NCBI RefSeq assembly: GCF_000801105.2
Contig: NC_079514.1
Coordinates: forward strand, 24,654,293-24,718,292
DNA from: Raphanus sativus
Taxonomy: Eukaryota; Streptophyta; Magnoliopsida; Brassicales; Brassicaceae
Direction of reading: 5' to 3'
Length of the DNA: 64,000 nt
Below are positions 10,800-21,699 of this stretch, piece after piece. The notes below the pieces were generated by a model. It worked only from the letters and a program-made list of their open reading frames with translations, made no database searches and was not told where the DNA came from. Within the stretch, counting starts at the first letter, position 1; every line of letters starts with the position of its first letter. The position numbers were made by a program, and so were the translations under genes.

Positions 10800-11693
10800 C
10801 TAAAGAGCCTTTATCTCATTCCTTGTTTGCTTGTCATCACCTCTATTGCTTCTGTCATGGTCTCCACTGTAGACTGCATCACTCTTAACCCTGTTGTCAA
10901 CTAGAGCCTCTGCCTCTTCCTCAGTTCTCCCCAAAAAGAACCCATTGCTAGCTGTATCCAGTCTGGCTCTGTACTTAGGAAGAGCACCTCTGTAGAATGT
11001 GCTCAGCAAGCTCTCCTTAGAGAATCCATGGTGTGGGCACTGAGCTTGGTAACCATTGAATCTCTCCCAAGCTTCACTGAATCCTTCCAAGTTCTTATGT
11101 TGGAAGCTGGAGATCTCATTCCTCAACTTAGCAGTTCTTGAGGTAGAGAAGAACTTCTCCAAGAATGCCCTTTTGCAGTCTTCCCAAGTGGTGATGGAGT
11201 CACTTGGTAGAGACTTCTCCCACTGACGTGCCTTATCCCCCAAAGAGAAAGGGAATAGCTTGAGCTTTAAGACATCCTCTGACACACCATTAGTCTTTGA
11301 CATACCACAGTAGCTGTCAAACTTATCCAAGTGATCAAATGGGTCCTCCACAGCCAGACCATGATACTTGTTGTTCTCTATGCAGTTTAGCAGTCCTGAC
11401 TTGATCTCAAAGTTGTTAGCAGCCACAGCTGGTGCTCGGATTCCAAGTCTAGGACCATGGATGTTGGGGCGGTCATAAGTGCCAATGGGGCGAGCTGGTC
11501 TCTGTTGAGGTCCATTGGGGTTCAGAGGATTTTGTTGTTCTTCCATTGCAGCTTCCAGTGGCTGCAGTTGAGCTTGTTGCTCTTCTTCTCTTCTTTTTCT
11601 AGCACACTCTCTCTCTAAAGCTCTGATGTCTGCGGCTCTTGGAACAAGGTTTGATGTACCCTTGCTCCTCAAGTTCATACACTTGAAAATCAC
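10800..11693 (-). CDS. Gag N-terminal and capsid part, Athila-like element
   Basis: 297 codons. An Arg/Glu/Gln-rich N-terminus is followed by a retrotransposon gag (capsid) domain: PFDHLDKF, LFPFSLGDKARQWEKSLP, TWEDCKRAFLEKFF, EAWERFNGY and CPHHGF. Gag forms the particle in which reverse transcription occurs. The frame ends at TAG 10800-10802 and is otherwise open into 10754-9216 in the same frame, so one substitution splits a gag-pro ORF of about 826 codons. The stop context (CTT TAG GAG AAG) is not a known readthrough signal. The true start could be a later Met. Confidence 0.8.
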   Translation of the reverse strand: MIFKCMNLRSKGTSNLVPRAADIRALERECARKRREEEQQAQLQPLEAAMEEQQNPLNPNGPQQRPARPIGTYDRPNIHGPRLGIRAPAVAANNFEIKSGLLNCIENNKYHGLAVEDPFDHLDKFDSYCGMSKTNGVSEDVLKLKLFPFSLGDKARQWEKSLPSDSITTWEDCKRAFLEKFFSTSRTAKLRNEISSFQHKNLEGFSEAWERFNGYQAQCPHHGFSKESLLSTFYRGALPKYRARLDTASNGFFLGRTEEEAEALVDNRVKSDAVYSGDHDRSNRGDDKQTRNEIKAL

Positions 11694-11791
11694 AAAGAGG
11701 TGAAGAAGAGAATCAGTAACTTACAAAAATAAAAATGACTTAGTCTCAAGCAAATGACTAAATCTCAATGTTCAAATCAAACTCAGAATTT

Positions 11792-11804
11792 GGCAACGGC
11801 GCCA
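11792..11804 (-). other. Primer binding site, Athila-like element
   Basis: The minus strand reads TGGCGCCGTTGCC, three bases after the 5' LTR. It has the TGG start that pairs with a tRNA CCA end. This sequence is usual for Athila-type elements (tRNA-Asp by recollection). Confidence 0.8.
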
Positions 11805-11807
11805 ATT

Positions 11808-13232
11808 TGATGTTAGGAGTTTTTAGGCTCCTAAGTCAAATGATAGTATAGTGGTAGTAAGTTGTCGAACCAGTTCTGAGGGATTCAAATGCAGAGAGAA
11901 TGCAAGTATTTGCCTAATCTAAGTGCAATCAGTGAAATGGATGATTTTTAAACTAAAACTAGAATGCAAGTAACAGAAATGATACTTTTAAGCTATTGGA
12001 AAGGAGAACTCATGGGTATAGGGATTTCAGACCTTGGGTGATCAAGTTTCGAACTAAGGATGACAAATGAATCAATCAAACTATTAACCTTAAGCCTAGA
12101 CACAATTCTAAGCAAGCTCTATGTCTAGATGAATGCTCATTTGCTAACATGTCTCAAACATCAAATGTCTTTGGTTGAATAACATGCAAGCAATCATTAC
12201 TAACAAGTCTATTAGCTATCTTAGCATCTTTAACAACAAATATCTTTGGCAAAGTACACTAAGAGCCTAGGAGAGTTGACTCATGCATTTCATCAAACAC
12301 CTTTTGGGTGGGAAATGCCTAGAGATCACCCTTTGAGTGGCCTACTCAAATGATGCATTAAGATCACTCTACTAGCAAGGAACAAGTATGATCTACACCT
12401 AAAACATCCTAGAACTAGCCTAATCACCCTTAATCACCCTAACCCATGAATCCAAAAGGTGATTACTCACTAATCTCCATGATTCCTCTTAAACCCATGA
12501 TGGATTTCAGATTAATCATGTAGAGAAATAGATGAGAGATCACAAGAACAATAACAAATCAAGCCAAAAAGAGATGTTTTTCTTGAGAGAGTTTGTGTTC
12601 TTCAATAGATAAAAGATAATCTGCCAAAAGGTGGCTACAACATCCTTAAACATTAGGTTTTTCAGAGTAAAAACGTGCATAAGAAATTGCAAAAAGGTCC
12701 TTGAAAAAACATAAAATCGTGTAGCAAAAGGGGCTGGAGCGACCTTGGGGGTCGCTCTGAGAGGTCGCTCCAGCCTCCATTTTTGTGTCTCCGGGCGATG
12801 AAAACGCGAGCTACTTAGGTGGGTCGCTCTGGTTGGTCGCTCTGGTTGGGAGCTACCTTAGGGGGTCGCTCCAGAAGGTCACTCTGCGGTTCTCGACCAG
12901 GATGGATATGCCTCTAGTAAATTGATCATAACTCCTTCATCACATCTCCAAATGACTTGAAACCACTTCCATTAGAAAGCTAACTCAATTTCCTGTGTCT
13001 CCACAAAATCTTAGCAACAGAAGATTTCTCTAAGGCCTCCATCCATGTTCATCTTTCACCCCGTTTTTGATCACATTGCTTCCAAATGTCTCCAAGAACT
13101 CCATGTGGTGTTCCAATACCTGATAGAGACATATGTATGCCAAATGCAACCTAAACATGTCTAAATCCTAATCTATATGATGAAAATGCTTATGAATGAA
13201 TAGCTAAAACAAAGCAAATATGCAAGATATCA
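11808..13232 (-). repeat. 5' LTR of the Athila-like element
   Basis: 1425 bp, TGATGTTAGG..AAGATATCA on the plus strand. It is almost identical to 5874-7299 and is followed by TSD GCGTG at 13233-13237. Confidence 0.92.
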
Positions 13233-13237
13233 GCGTG
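13233..13237. repeat. Target-site duplication GCGTG, right copy
   Basis: This is the partner of 5869-5873. Confidence 0.9.
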
Positions 13238-13800
13238 CCTCTTCTTGAGTGTGGTCTGACCTCTCAAGTGTTTAAGAGTCTCATGATCTGTATGAATAAC
13301 AAACTTTTTAGACAAAAGATAATGTTGCCAAGTTTCAAGAGATCTCACTAGAGCATAAAGCTCTTTGCCGTAGGTGGGATAATTGAGGGCAGATCCACTC
13401 TGAAGAAGGCTACTGGTTGGCCTCCCTGAGTAAGCAGAGCTCCTATGCATGTACCTGATGCATCACATTCAATCTCAAAGGTTTTATCAAAGTTAGGCAG
13501 AGTAAGGACTGGTGCATGAGTCAAACTATATTTAAGCTTGTTAAAAGACTCTTCTTGGGCAGGACCCCAAGTAAAGGATACATTTTTCTTAATCACAGAT
13601 GTCATTGGGGCAGCAATGGTACTGAAATCCTTGACAACCCGTCGATAGAAGCTGGCCAGACCATGGAAACTGCGGACATGACCTATTGTGGTCGGAGTTG
13701 GCCAGTCTTGTATCGCCTTGATCTTTTCTTCATCGACATTCAGTCCCTGTGAACTCACAACAAAACCTAAGAAAACCAATTGATCAGTACAAACACACAC
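13238..13800 (-). pseudogene. RNase H of the chromovirus, frameshifted and interrupted
   Basis: This is the connection and RNase H region after RT. The first piece (13800-13348) reads FLGFVVSSQGLNVDEEKI, FHGLASFYRR and [18 protein letters not shown]. The second (13450-13190), in another frame, reads [20 protein letters not shown] and [12 protein letters not shown]. RNase H degrades RNA of the RNA:DNA hybrid; the DASG and TDH motifs are visible. The frame change from RT occurs in a CA-repeat near 13792-13799, which suggests slippage. The domain is cut at 13237 by the Athila-like insertion. Confidence 0.8.
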
Positions 13801-14545
13801 ATTTCTTTAGGTTAGCATAAAGTCCCTCTTGCCTCAATGCCTTTAGCACATGTTCTACATGATAAACATGCTCGGATAAGCTCTGACTATAGATCAGTAT
13901 ATCAACAAAGTACACAACCACAAACTTACTGATGTATGGCCTTAGAACCTCGTTCATAAGCCTCATGAATGTGATGGGGGCGTTGGTAAGGCCAAATGGC
14001 ATCACAAGCCACTCGTACAAACCTTGTTTTGTTTTGAAGGCGGTTTTCCACTCATCACCTTCCTTCATGCGAACTTGGTGGTATCCACTCCTGAGATCAA
14101 TCTTAGAAAACACAGTAGAGCCACTTAGTTCATCCAACATATCATCTAATCTAGGTATGGGGTACTGATATTTGATGGTTATGTTGTTGATGGCTAGGCA
14201 GTCCACACACATACGCCATGTTCCGTCCTTCTTAGGCACTAATAGGACCGGGACCGCACAAGGACTTAGGCTTTCACGGATATAGCCTTTGTCCATGAGG
14301 TCTTGGACCTGCCTCTCCAACTCCTTGGCCTCTTCAGGGTTAACACGGTAAGCGGCTCGGTTGGGCAGTGGTGCGCCTGGTACAAGGTCGATCTGATGCT
14401 CGATGCCGCGGATAGGGGGTAAGCCGGCTGGTATTTCATCAGGGAAGACATCCTTGTACTTCTCCATGAGGTCTTGCATCTCGCCAGGCAGCTCTTGAGC
14501 CTCAAAACCTGCAAAACAACCTTCCTTAAAGACCATTAGTAGCAC
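13784..14545 (-). pseudogene. Reverse transcriptase of the chromovirus, active site mutated
   Basis: Ty3-type RT. Motifs in order are VPVLLVPKKDGTWRMCVDC, YPIPRLDDMLDEL, VFSKIDLRSGYHQVRM, TAFKTKQGLYEWLVMPFGL and FVVVYFVDILIYS. The catalytic box is YFVD instead of YFDD: codon GTT at 13904-13906 puts Val in place of the first Asp of the pair, which should abolish polymerase activity. The frame ends in a CA-repeat at the junction with RNase H. Confidence 0.88.
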
Positions 14546-14607
14546 ATGCGTCTCATGAGATAAATATTTAAGAACTTGGCCTGAAGTCGTATAAAGGTTG
14601 GTTTTAC

Positions 14608-15195
14608 TTACCTTTCCAGCTGGTCCATTGATTTCTGCATATCATGGACTTCTTGTGGACTAAGGGGAGCTAGGTTGTGCTTCTTGTTGTTATGGCAGAA
14701 GCTGTAGACATTGGTCCGACCATGGTGGATGGTTTCCTTGTCAAATTGCCACGGCCTGCCAAGAATTATGTGGCCGGCTTGCATGGGAACGACATCACAC
14801 TTCACCTGGTCATGGTACCTGCCAATACTAAAAGACACAACAACTTGTTCGGCTATCTTGAGCTCGGTCTCTTCATTGAGCCACTTGAGTCGGTATGGTC
14901 GCGGGTGGGGAGTCTTGATCAAACCTAGCTTATCAACAAGATACTTGCTGGCCACATTAGTACAAGAACCACCATGTATGATCAAGCTACATACCTTTTG
15001 TTCCACACTACATCTTGTATGAAAGATGTTTTCTCTTTGGATGGTTTCAGGATCAAAGAGGGCACTGAGGGATCGTCTGGTCACTAGTAGCTCACCAGTC
15101 TCAGCATAATCGACCAATTCCTCATCAGATGCCTCCGTCTCCACCTCGGCCTCATCTTGAGATTCATACTCACCATCGGCCTTAAGGACCATCAC
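14608..15195 (-). pseudogene. Protease region of the chromovirus
   Basis: Acidic start (about residues 1-35: ESQDEAEVETEASDEEL), then HTRCSVEQKVCSLIIHGGSC followed by TNVASKYLVDKLGL, and later GHIILGRPWQFDKETIHHGR. This is the retropepsin-like domain of chromoviruses, where the expected DGGS-type active site reads HGGS. It follows a zinc knuckle (15197-15252) in the same region. Confidence 0.7.
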
Positions 15196-15196
15196 T

Positions 15197-15252
15197 CTCT
15201 TGTTAGGACAATCTCTAGCATAATGTCCTTTTTCCTGACATTTAAAACAACT
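15197..15252 (-). pseudogene. Gag zinc knuckle (CCHC) of the chromovirus
   Basis: Reads CFKCQEKGHYARDCPNKR, a C-X2-C-X4-H-X4-C nucleocapsid knuckle that binds retroelement RNA. It joins gag to the protease region. Confidence 0.8.
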
Positions 15253-16266
15253 AATGTCACGGGTCGTTGAGTTTGAGCTTGAGACTTACCTTGGTCGGAT
15301 TGACCAGTCTTGGATGGCTCGGATTGGTTCTTCTTGAACCGGTTCTCCACTTCTATGGATTTGCCCTTGGAACCGGCTGGTGGCCAAGTGGTCTTACTCC
15401 TGGCCGTGGACACATTCTTCCTCTTGATGTGTTGTTCCGCCTGGATGGCAAAGTGAAGGAGATCATTGAAGTTCTCTTACGGCTGCCTCTCCACTTTACG
15501 AGCAATACGATCTTGTAGACCGTCAAGGAACTGCGCCATGAGTGTCTAGTCCGGTTCACGCGTCTTAAGCTTGTTTCTGAGAGACTCAAACTCCTCAAAT
15601 TACTCTTCCATGGACCTAGTTCCCTGCGACAACTTACGAAAACGTTTTTGTAAGTCCCTTTGATAATAAGTTGGAATGTACCTGGTGCGAAGCTTAGATC
15701 ACATCTCTCCCCAAGTCTCAACTCTATAGACTCGGCCGGCATCAGCAACTTCTCTGTCCCACCAGAGCATTGTCAGTCAGTTGGTCCGCGGCTAGTTCAA
15801 TCTTCTTGGCCTCGGAATAGCGGTAGTAATCAAAGATGTACTCCATGCGCCTTTCCCATTCAATGTAGGCGTCCGGGTTAACCTTTCCAGCAAAGGTCGG
15901 TGGGTGAAGCTTGAGGTCCTTGCCTCCTTGCCATGCAACGTCCTCCTCCCGGAACGTCCTTCGGATCGGACTCCCATCGCCTTGGACCCGATGTTCCCTA
16001 CGTCCACCTCGTCCATCTCGGGCTGGTCGATGCGCCTCTCGGTCGGGTGGTTCAGAATCCGAACTGTCCTCATCAGACCGGGAATCATAGTCATCTTGGG
16101 CAGGTTAGTTCCTTCCCCTTGGTTGTGGATCATTGGGTTGGTTCCTCTCTTCCATTCGAGCCAGCTGCTCGGTAACAGTAGCAATAGCGGCCGTGAGCTG
16201 AGCATGGCCGGCTAGTAACTGAGCATTAATCTCAGCTTGGGTTGGTGCACCATTTAAGTCTCTCAT
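15253..16266 (-). pseudogene. Gag of the chromovirus, multiple breaks
   Basis: The start is chosen at Met 16266 (MRDLNGAPTQAEINAQLLAG). An in-frame TAA is at 16105-16107, after which the frame continues DDYDSRSDEDSSDSEPPDRE, then FREEDVAWQGGKDLKLHPP and YIEWERRMEYIFDYY, the usual gag capsid entry. Beyond about 15790 frame changes accumulate (pieces readable toward CNRLQDRIARKVERQP-like sequence). Not translatable as one protein. Confidence 0.7.
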
Positions 16267-16898
16267 GCTTCTCCTGCAGACAAGAAAGACAAGAAAGAGA
16301 GATCAAGTGCAAAAGGAAATGGAAAAGGAAAGGGAAAAAGAAAGAAAGAAAGATGCAACTTAGAAATAAAAGAAATCAAACTTGAATCCAAATGATGAAT
16401 GAAATCTTCTTTTTTTTTTGATTATGAAAAATTAAATTCGAAATGTTTTTGAAAAGGAAAGTTGAAATCTTTTTTTTAAATAAAAGAAGAATCAAATCAA
16501 ATCAGAAAAAAAAAGTTTTAAATTAAATGCAATCTGAAATTGAAAAGTGATTGGAATCTTTTTTTTTTAAATATGATTGACAAAAATAAATGCAAATCAA
16601 TCAGGACAATCAATATGTGAATGCAACTAATCAAGAATGAATGCAAGCAATCAATCTCAATGTTTAAACAATCACAAATCAAAATGAAATGCAATTGCCA
16701 ATCGAATTTCCAAAAATGGAAACCTGGATCGATCAGCACACAAACAGATTGAAAACTTCTTGCAATGCACAAAATTGATCTAGCAAAATGATAGAGAACA
16801 TTAGCAAGAACAGCAAGAACAATTTTTAAAGATGCAAATGCAAAATCGAAAAAGATATGAACTAAAGGATAGAAATAACAAAATCTTTTGGAGCTTTT
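16267..16898 (-). other. 5' leader of the chromovirus, A-rich
   Basis: Between PBS and gag the minus strand carries several A-runs (plus-strand T-runs near 16410, 16470, 16560) and repeats of short words such as GATTGA. No gene. Confidence 0.6.
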
Positions 16899-16911
16899 CG
16901 TTCTGATACCA
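16899..16911 (-). other. Primer binding site of the chromovirus
   Basis: The minus strand reads TGGTATCAGAACG two bases after the 5' LTR. It is the initiator-tRNA-Met type PBS (TGGTATCAGAGC) with one mismatch. Confidence 0.82.
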
Positions 16912-16913
16912 AA

Positions 16914-18107
16914 TGTTACAGGCTGGGATCCAGGCTGCAAACTGGTGGGTCTGAGATTAATAATCTGGTCGATCTGGTACTGGTTTGGAGGGATTTGATG
17001 CTTGGATCAAAACTGCTCAAATTGTACCTGAAACAAAAGAAACCTTTTTATGAGTTTTTATAGTTTTATAAAATGAAGAACAGGAAGTAAAACTATGAAA
17101 AGAAAAGAAGAACAGAAACAAAGATGATTTTTATAGATTTTAGATTATAAAAAAAATGAATCAAACTAAAGATGCAAACTAAAACAAAACAAGAGAAAAT
17201 AAAAGGGATAGAGATGGTTGGTGGAATCTGTTGCTGGATGTGTATCTCTCTCAACAGATCAGTGTATGGGAGATGGATAGAAGATGAGATTGGCCTTGCT
17301 GGATGTGTATCACTCTAAAGGCAAATCGTTGGATGATGGGTGGGGTGAAGAATCACCACAAGCTTGGTGGTTGGAGCTTGATAAGATTCAGGCTGCTCTC
17401 TCTTGTTTCTCACACTAGAAAGACTTAGGTTTTTCTTTGCTGAAGCAAAAACAATTTCATAAAAGACTTAACAGCAAAAATCGCCACTCACACAAGGTTT
17501 TATAGCCAGCCCCTTAATGGGTTCTAAATGGAAAAAAGGCCTAAACAAAAGGGCCAACTCTCGCACAAATTAAAAGGCTAACAAATGCCCAAAGTCTTAA
17601 CCAAAATAAAATTAAAATTAAAACAGTAAACTCGTTGCTGATTGAGATGCCTAAACCAAAGCTCATAGTATGCTTGCATGTTGCCTCATTAAAACCTTAT
17701 CAGGAAAACCCAGTGGGACAAAACCTGATGAAGGAAGAAGAGTATAACACATACTACTTACTTTGGTGGTCGGCTATATCTCTAAACCGGAAGCAAATTG
17801 GTTGGATGGATTGAAGATTGATTCTGAACCAAGATCGAATGTGGAGATGATGAAACCGGCATGGTTCTGGCTGAGTGATCTGAATTGGATTGGACCGGCT
17901 GTGTCTTGAACTTCAATTGAACCGACTTGGTCTTGTATCTTCAATTGGACCATCTCTTCAATCAGTAGCTGGTTCTGGCTGGTTTGTCCATCTTGATCTA
18001 GGATTTGTTGGACAGTCTTGGAGAACCCTTCTCTTATCGCCATGGTTCCACTCCTAATGGTCGGACCGCGCCTAATTATGGGAACCTCTACTTGGATGGT
18101 CTCATCA
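16914..18107 (-). repeat. 5' LTR of the chromovirus
   Basis: 1194 bp; on the minus strand it starts TGATGAGACC and ends TGTAACA. Only the inner ~950 bp have a partner at 3540-4499. TATA-like CTATAAAAC is at 17497-17505 (minus). Confidence 0.85.
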
Positions 18108-18744
18108 ACCTCCTTTTAGAAACACCCACTCTCACCTAATATATTTACAAATAATGTCATTGGACTAACTTCAGACCATAAATGAAACGAACCTTATAAG
18201 TATTTATATCCCATAGTATTAAGATAACTCCTTTATATAATTCTCAGCAGCAGTACATATGTTATCTCGAAAATGTCTTATAACAGCCATGAAGAGAACG
18301 TATTAAGAATAAATGGAAGTTTATTATATAGTATTTGTTTTTCTATCAGAGCAAGTGCAACTTTTTTGTATAGCATTCGAAGCCAAATTTGCAAACATGT
18401 CATATATTGCTTTATTTATATATTACAAAGCTACGAAATGAAAAATACTGAACACAATATATTTTCATAGGTTAGGCCCAATAAATATATTAACAACAAC
18501 AGTTCATCACAATTTATATGTCCATTTTAATCATCTCAGATCTTGATACATGTAAAATAAAACATATCCACTTCATATTTATAATGCGTAGTCACAATTA
18601 TATTTTTTCAAACTTTATACCAATGTTTCTTCATTACTTTTTTTAAGAATAAAAATTGTGACTTTCATAATACTCATTAAACATGTTTATAACTATCTTT
18701 AAAAACATAAAATACATAATATTTTTTTTTATAATATTCTCATT
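18108..18744. other. AT-rich intergenic DNA upstream of a Helitron end
   Basis: No coding signal. It probably belongs to the Helitron whose 3' end is at 18771; no 5' TC terminus is recognisable because the chromovirus borders it. Confidence 0.4.
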
Positions 18745-18771
18745 CCGCGTAAGGCGCGGATCTGATCCTAG
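18745..18771 (+). mobile_element. Helitron 3' terminus (hairpin and CTAG-T)
   Basis: A 5-bp-stem hairpin CCGCG-TAAGG-CGCGG (18745-18759) is followed after eight bases by CTAG and a T. This is the signature of a Helitron 3' end, which terminates in CTRR and inserts between A and T. The body would lie to the left. Confidence 0.65.
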
Positions 18772-18832
18772 TTAATTTATTATGCTGGTTTTAAATTATT
18801 AAGAAATAAACTAATAAGTTTTGATAATATTA

Positions 18833-18863
18833 TTATGCCCGTATGTGCGGACAAAATACCTAG
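18833..18863 (+). mobile_element. Second Helitron-like 3' terminus
   Basis: A short imperfect hairpin in TGCCCGTATGTGCGGAC is followed by CTAG-T at 18860-18863. A related sequence, ATGCCACATGTGCGTAC, lies about 140 bp downstream without CTAG. Weaker than the other ends. Confidence 0.45.
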
Positions 18864-19084
18864 TAAGTATATGTAAATATATTTTGATGAAATTTTTTGT
18901 CATGTGCATTTGATGTTTCAACTTTCTAAGAAATAATTTATTATGTTTACTTTTGAATATTCACGAGAAAATTATGCCACATGTGCGTACAAAAACCTAT
19001 TTTGTTATATATTTTCATCTCACCGAAAGTTTGGGTTCAATATAAAATCACACATAATTTAAGATAAGGATCAATTTTAAAACA

Positions 19085-19516
19085 AAACCAACTCACATGG
19101 AAAAAAACTCTCTCTCTTCTTTTAGAGACAGACTTTTCTCTCGAACTTCCCTCTTACCAAATACCCATCTTTCAAAGGGTCTTTTGTTGTATCATATTTC
19201 GATCATTTGATCGATTTTCTATTTTCGTTGCGGATTTTTGTTTTTCGTTATGGCGGTTTTGTAGTGTTTCTTCGATCTCAAACTGATCAGCTTCTTCATG
19301 GTTTCATCTTTTATCAGTTTTGTCGAAGATAAAATAAAGTCCGGACCTTATAATTCCGGTTGTGTCTTACTCTTTTGCGATTCTAAATCAAGATTCCGGT
19401 GTGTCTGTTATGATTTATCTTCATTGAAAGATAATTTTGGATTCCTTTTCCTTAGAAATCAGTCTTACCCGAAGCCTGCCGAAAAATCGGCTTTGGGTTC
19501 AGCTTTCTTCAGGTAA
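19085..19516 (+). CDS. Unidentified short ORF with transcript-like context
   Basis: A CT-rich, 5'-UTR-like tract (19105-19290) precedes a 72-codon ORF (19298-19516) beginning MVSSFISFVEDKIKSG. The ORF ends within a good splice donor (CTTCAG|GTAAAG at about 19511), so it may be a first exon. The coding part reads LLFCDSKSRFRCVCYDLSSL; I do not recognise the family. It could be a gene fragment captured by a Helitron. No downstream exon is evident in the next 700 bp. Confidence 0.25.
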
Positions 19517-19519
19517 AGG

Positions 19520-20306
19520 ATGATGAGGGGTTAGATTAATTTCAATCACTTCAAAGGTGATTCAGTAGAGTTTGCGCTCATTGAACGGTCCAACGAAGAG
19601 TCTACTTTTAGGTTGATTGAATAATCCTTGAATTAATAACATCTAGAGATGCAAGATGTTCAGGTACAGGCGATGGCGAAAGACGAAAGAGAATATACAA
19701 GCATTGGGCTTGGATTAATGATGAGGCTGAAGGAAGAACATGAAGATCGACTCTGGTAAAGATACGGCGGTGACGATGTAACTCGGCGAAGTTACAGCTT
19801 CGGTGAAGTCTTTGTGTAGGCTCGACGTGTGTCCAACCACGTGTAAAACAAACGAGATAGTGGATAGCACGTGGCAAAGGTTAAACTAGAGTCGGTTTTA
19901 TTGTTTTTGGGCTAATATTTTTAATGATGTAATGTTTTTTGGGCCTTATCGTTGAAGTCTGAATACTTATAATTTTGCCCATAGGCGTCACTTTAATAGT
20001 GAATCAATTTGACAAAAAAGAAAAAAACCAACCCACATGTCGGTTAGAATTCTGCTCTTCGATTTGGGCAAGGTACGTTTTAAAACCAAAGTTAAATCAA
20101 ATCCCAAACAGATTGCTCAAATGTCAAAAGAACAAGGACCAATACCAAAAGAACCAAAGGACCAACAAAGAAAGAAACTCTGAAAATAATAAATACAATA
20201 AAGAAAATGTTTTAACGGGAACTTTTTTTGTCGGGTTTAATATGCTATTAGAAACAACGAGAAACATTACATAGACATTTTTAACGGGATTTGGAACAAA
20301 AAAAAT
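19520..20306. other. Intergenic DNA, includes RPL3 3' flank
   Basis: No supported gene. The part next to 20306 is the 3' UTR and downstream region of the RPL3 copy (minus strand). Confidence 0.4.
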
Positions 20307-21048
<742 letters not shown>

Positions 21049-21519
21049 TCAAATACAATACCATAAAGTCAAATCCGAAAATAAACATCCGAAATATCGA
21101 TAACAACATAAGCCTGAAGGCTGAAATAAGAAATAACATAAACGATAGAAGTCCAAAGGCCTAAAGGCCCAATAAAAATAAAAGATAAAACGATAAATGA
21201 TAAAGCCCACGAGTCCAAATAGTAGCACTACTCCGATATGATCACTCCTGCTCATCGGTCTCACCTGAAAGGAGGAAAAGAAAGAGGGGTGAGCAACAGG
21301 GGAGTCGCTCAGTGAGGTATAGGATGCTAAACCGCAAACCACTGACTTAGTACATAGCACTACGACTATGTAGGCCTAGCTCAAGCATGAAACAAACACG
21401 GTGTCTAGACCACAAAGAACAATCAATAAGAGACTAGAAAACTATCCAACTACAGCCCATGCGCTTATAGTACACAGCTACTCTCTGCACCACGCATCTC
21501 TTCATAAGGATATAGATAA

Positions 21520-21699
21520 CCGCTGCGTCGCTAGTACAGTATGTCTCTGTACCACCGCACTACCACCCGCTGCGTCGATAGTACAAACGTCTCTGTACCC
21601 CCGCACAAATCCCGCTCCGTCGCTAGCTCAGACGTCTCTGGGCCCCCGCACAAACACCCGCTGCGTCGATAGTACAAACGTCTATGTACCCCCGCACAA
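21520..21699. repeat. 45-bp minisatellite, four units, in LTR
   Basis: The unit is of the form CCGCTGCGTCGATAGTACAA followed by ACGTCTCTGTACCCCCGCAC and a few more bases, repeated four times with substitutions. Confidence 0.85.

Larger units (their letters stand above)
5874..13232 (-). mobile_element. Non-autonomous Athila-like Ty3/gypsy element, gag-protease only
   Basis: Two 1.43-kb LTRs (5874-7299, 11808-13232) differ at only a few positions by eye, and the TSD GCGTG is perfect. PBS TGGCGCCGTTGCC is at 11792-11804 and the PPT at 7300-7310. The 4.5-kb interior codes gag and a DLGAS-type protease (9216-11693) but no reverse transcriptase, RNase H or integrase. The space 7300-9215 is non-coding. 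It must have moved with enzymes supplied in trans, and recently. The gag/protease style and the PBS fit the Athila branch; this lineage call is from recognition, not from a search. Confidence 0.85.
3540..18107 (-). mobile_element. Ty3/gypsy chromovirus-type LTR retrotransposon, degenerate, with nested insertion
   Basis: The element runs right to left: 5' LTR 16914-18107, PBS 16899-16911, gag, protease, RT, RNase H, integrase, PPT 4500-4512, 3' LTR 3540-4499. A 7.4-kb Athila-like element interrupts it between RNase H and integrase. The gag-PR-RT-RH-IN order is Ty3/gypsy. A tRNA-iMet-type PBS and a pol frame that runs through the PPT into the 3' LTR point to a chromovirus, perhaps CRM-like, but I do not see a clear chromodomain. 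The 3' LTR lacks about 245 bp of its outer end, so no TSD can be tested. Frameshifts, stops and a mutated RT active site make it inactive. Confidence 0.85.

Noticed and set aside
15660..16215. Plus-strand and alternative minus-strand ORFs over the chromovirus gag
   Set aside because: Shadows of the gag frame, which gives the recognisable DDYDSRSDEDSSDSEPP and YIEWERRMEYIFDYY text.
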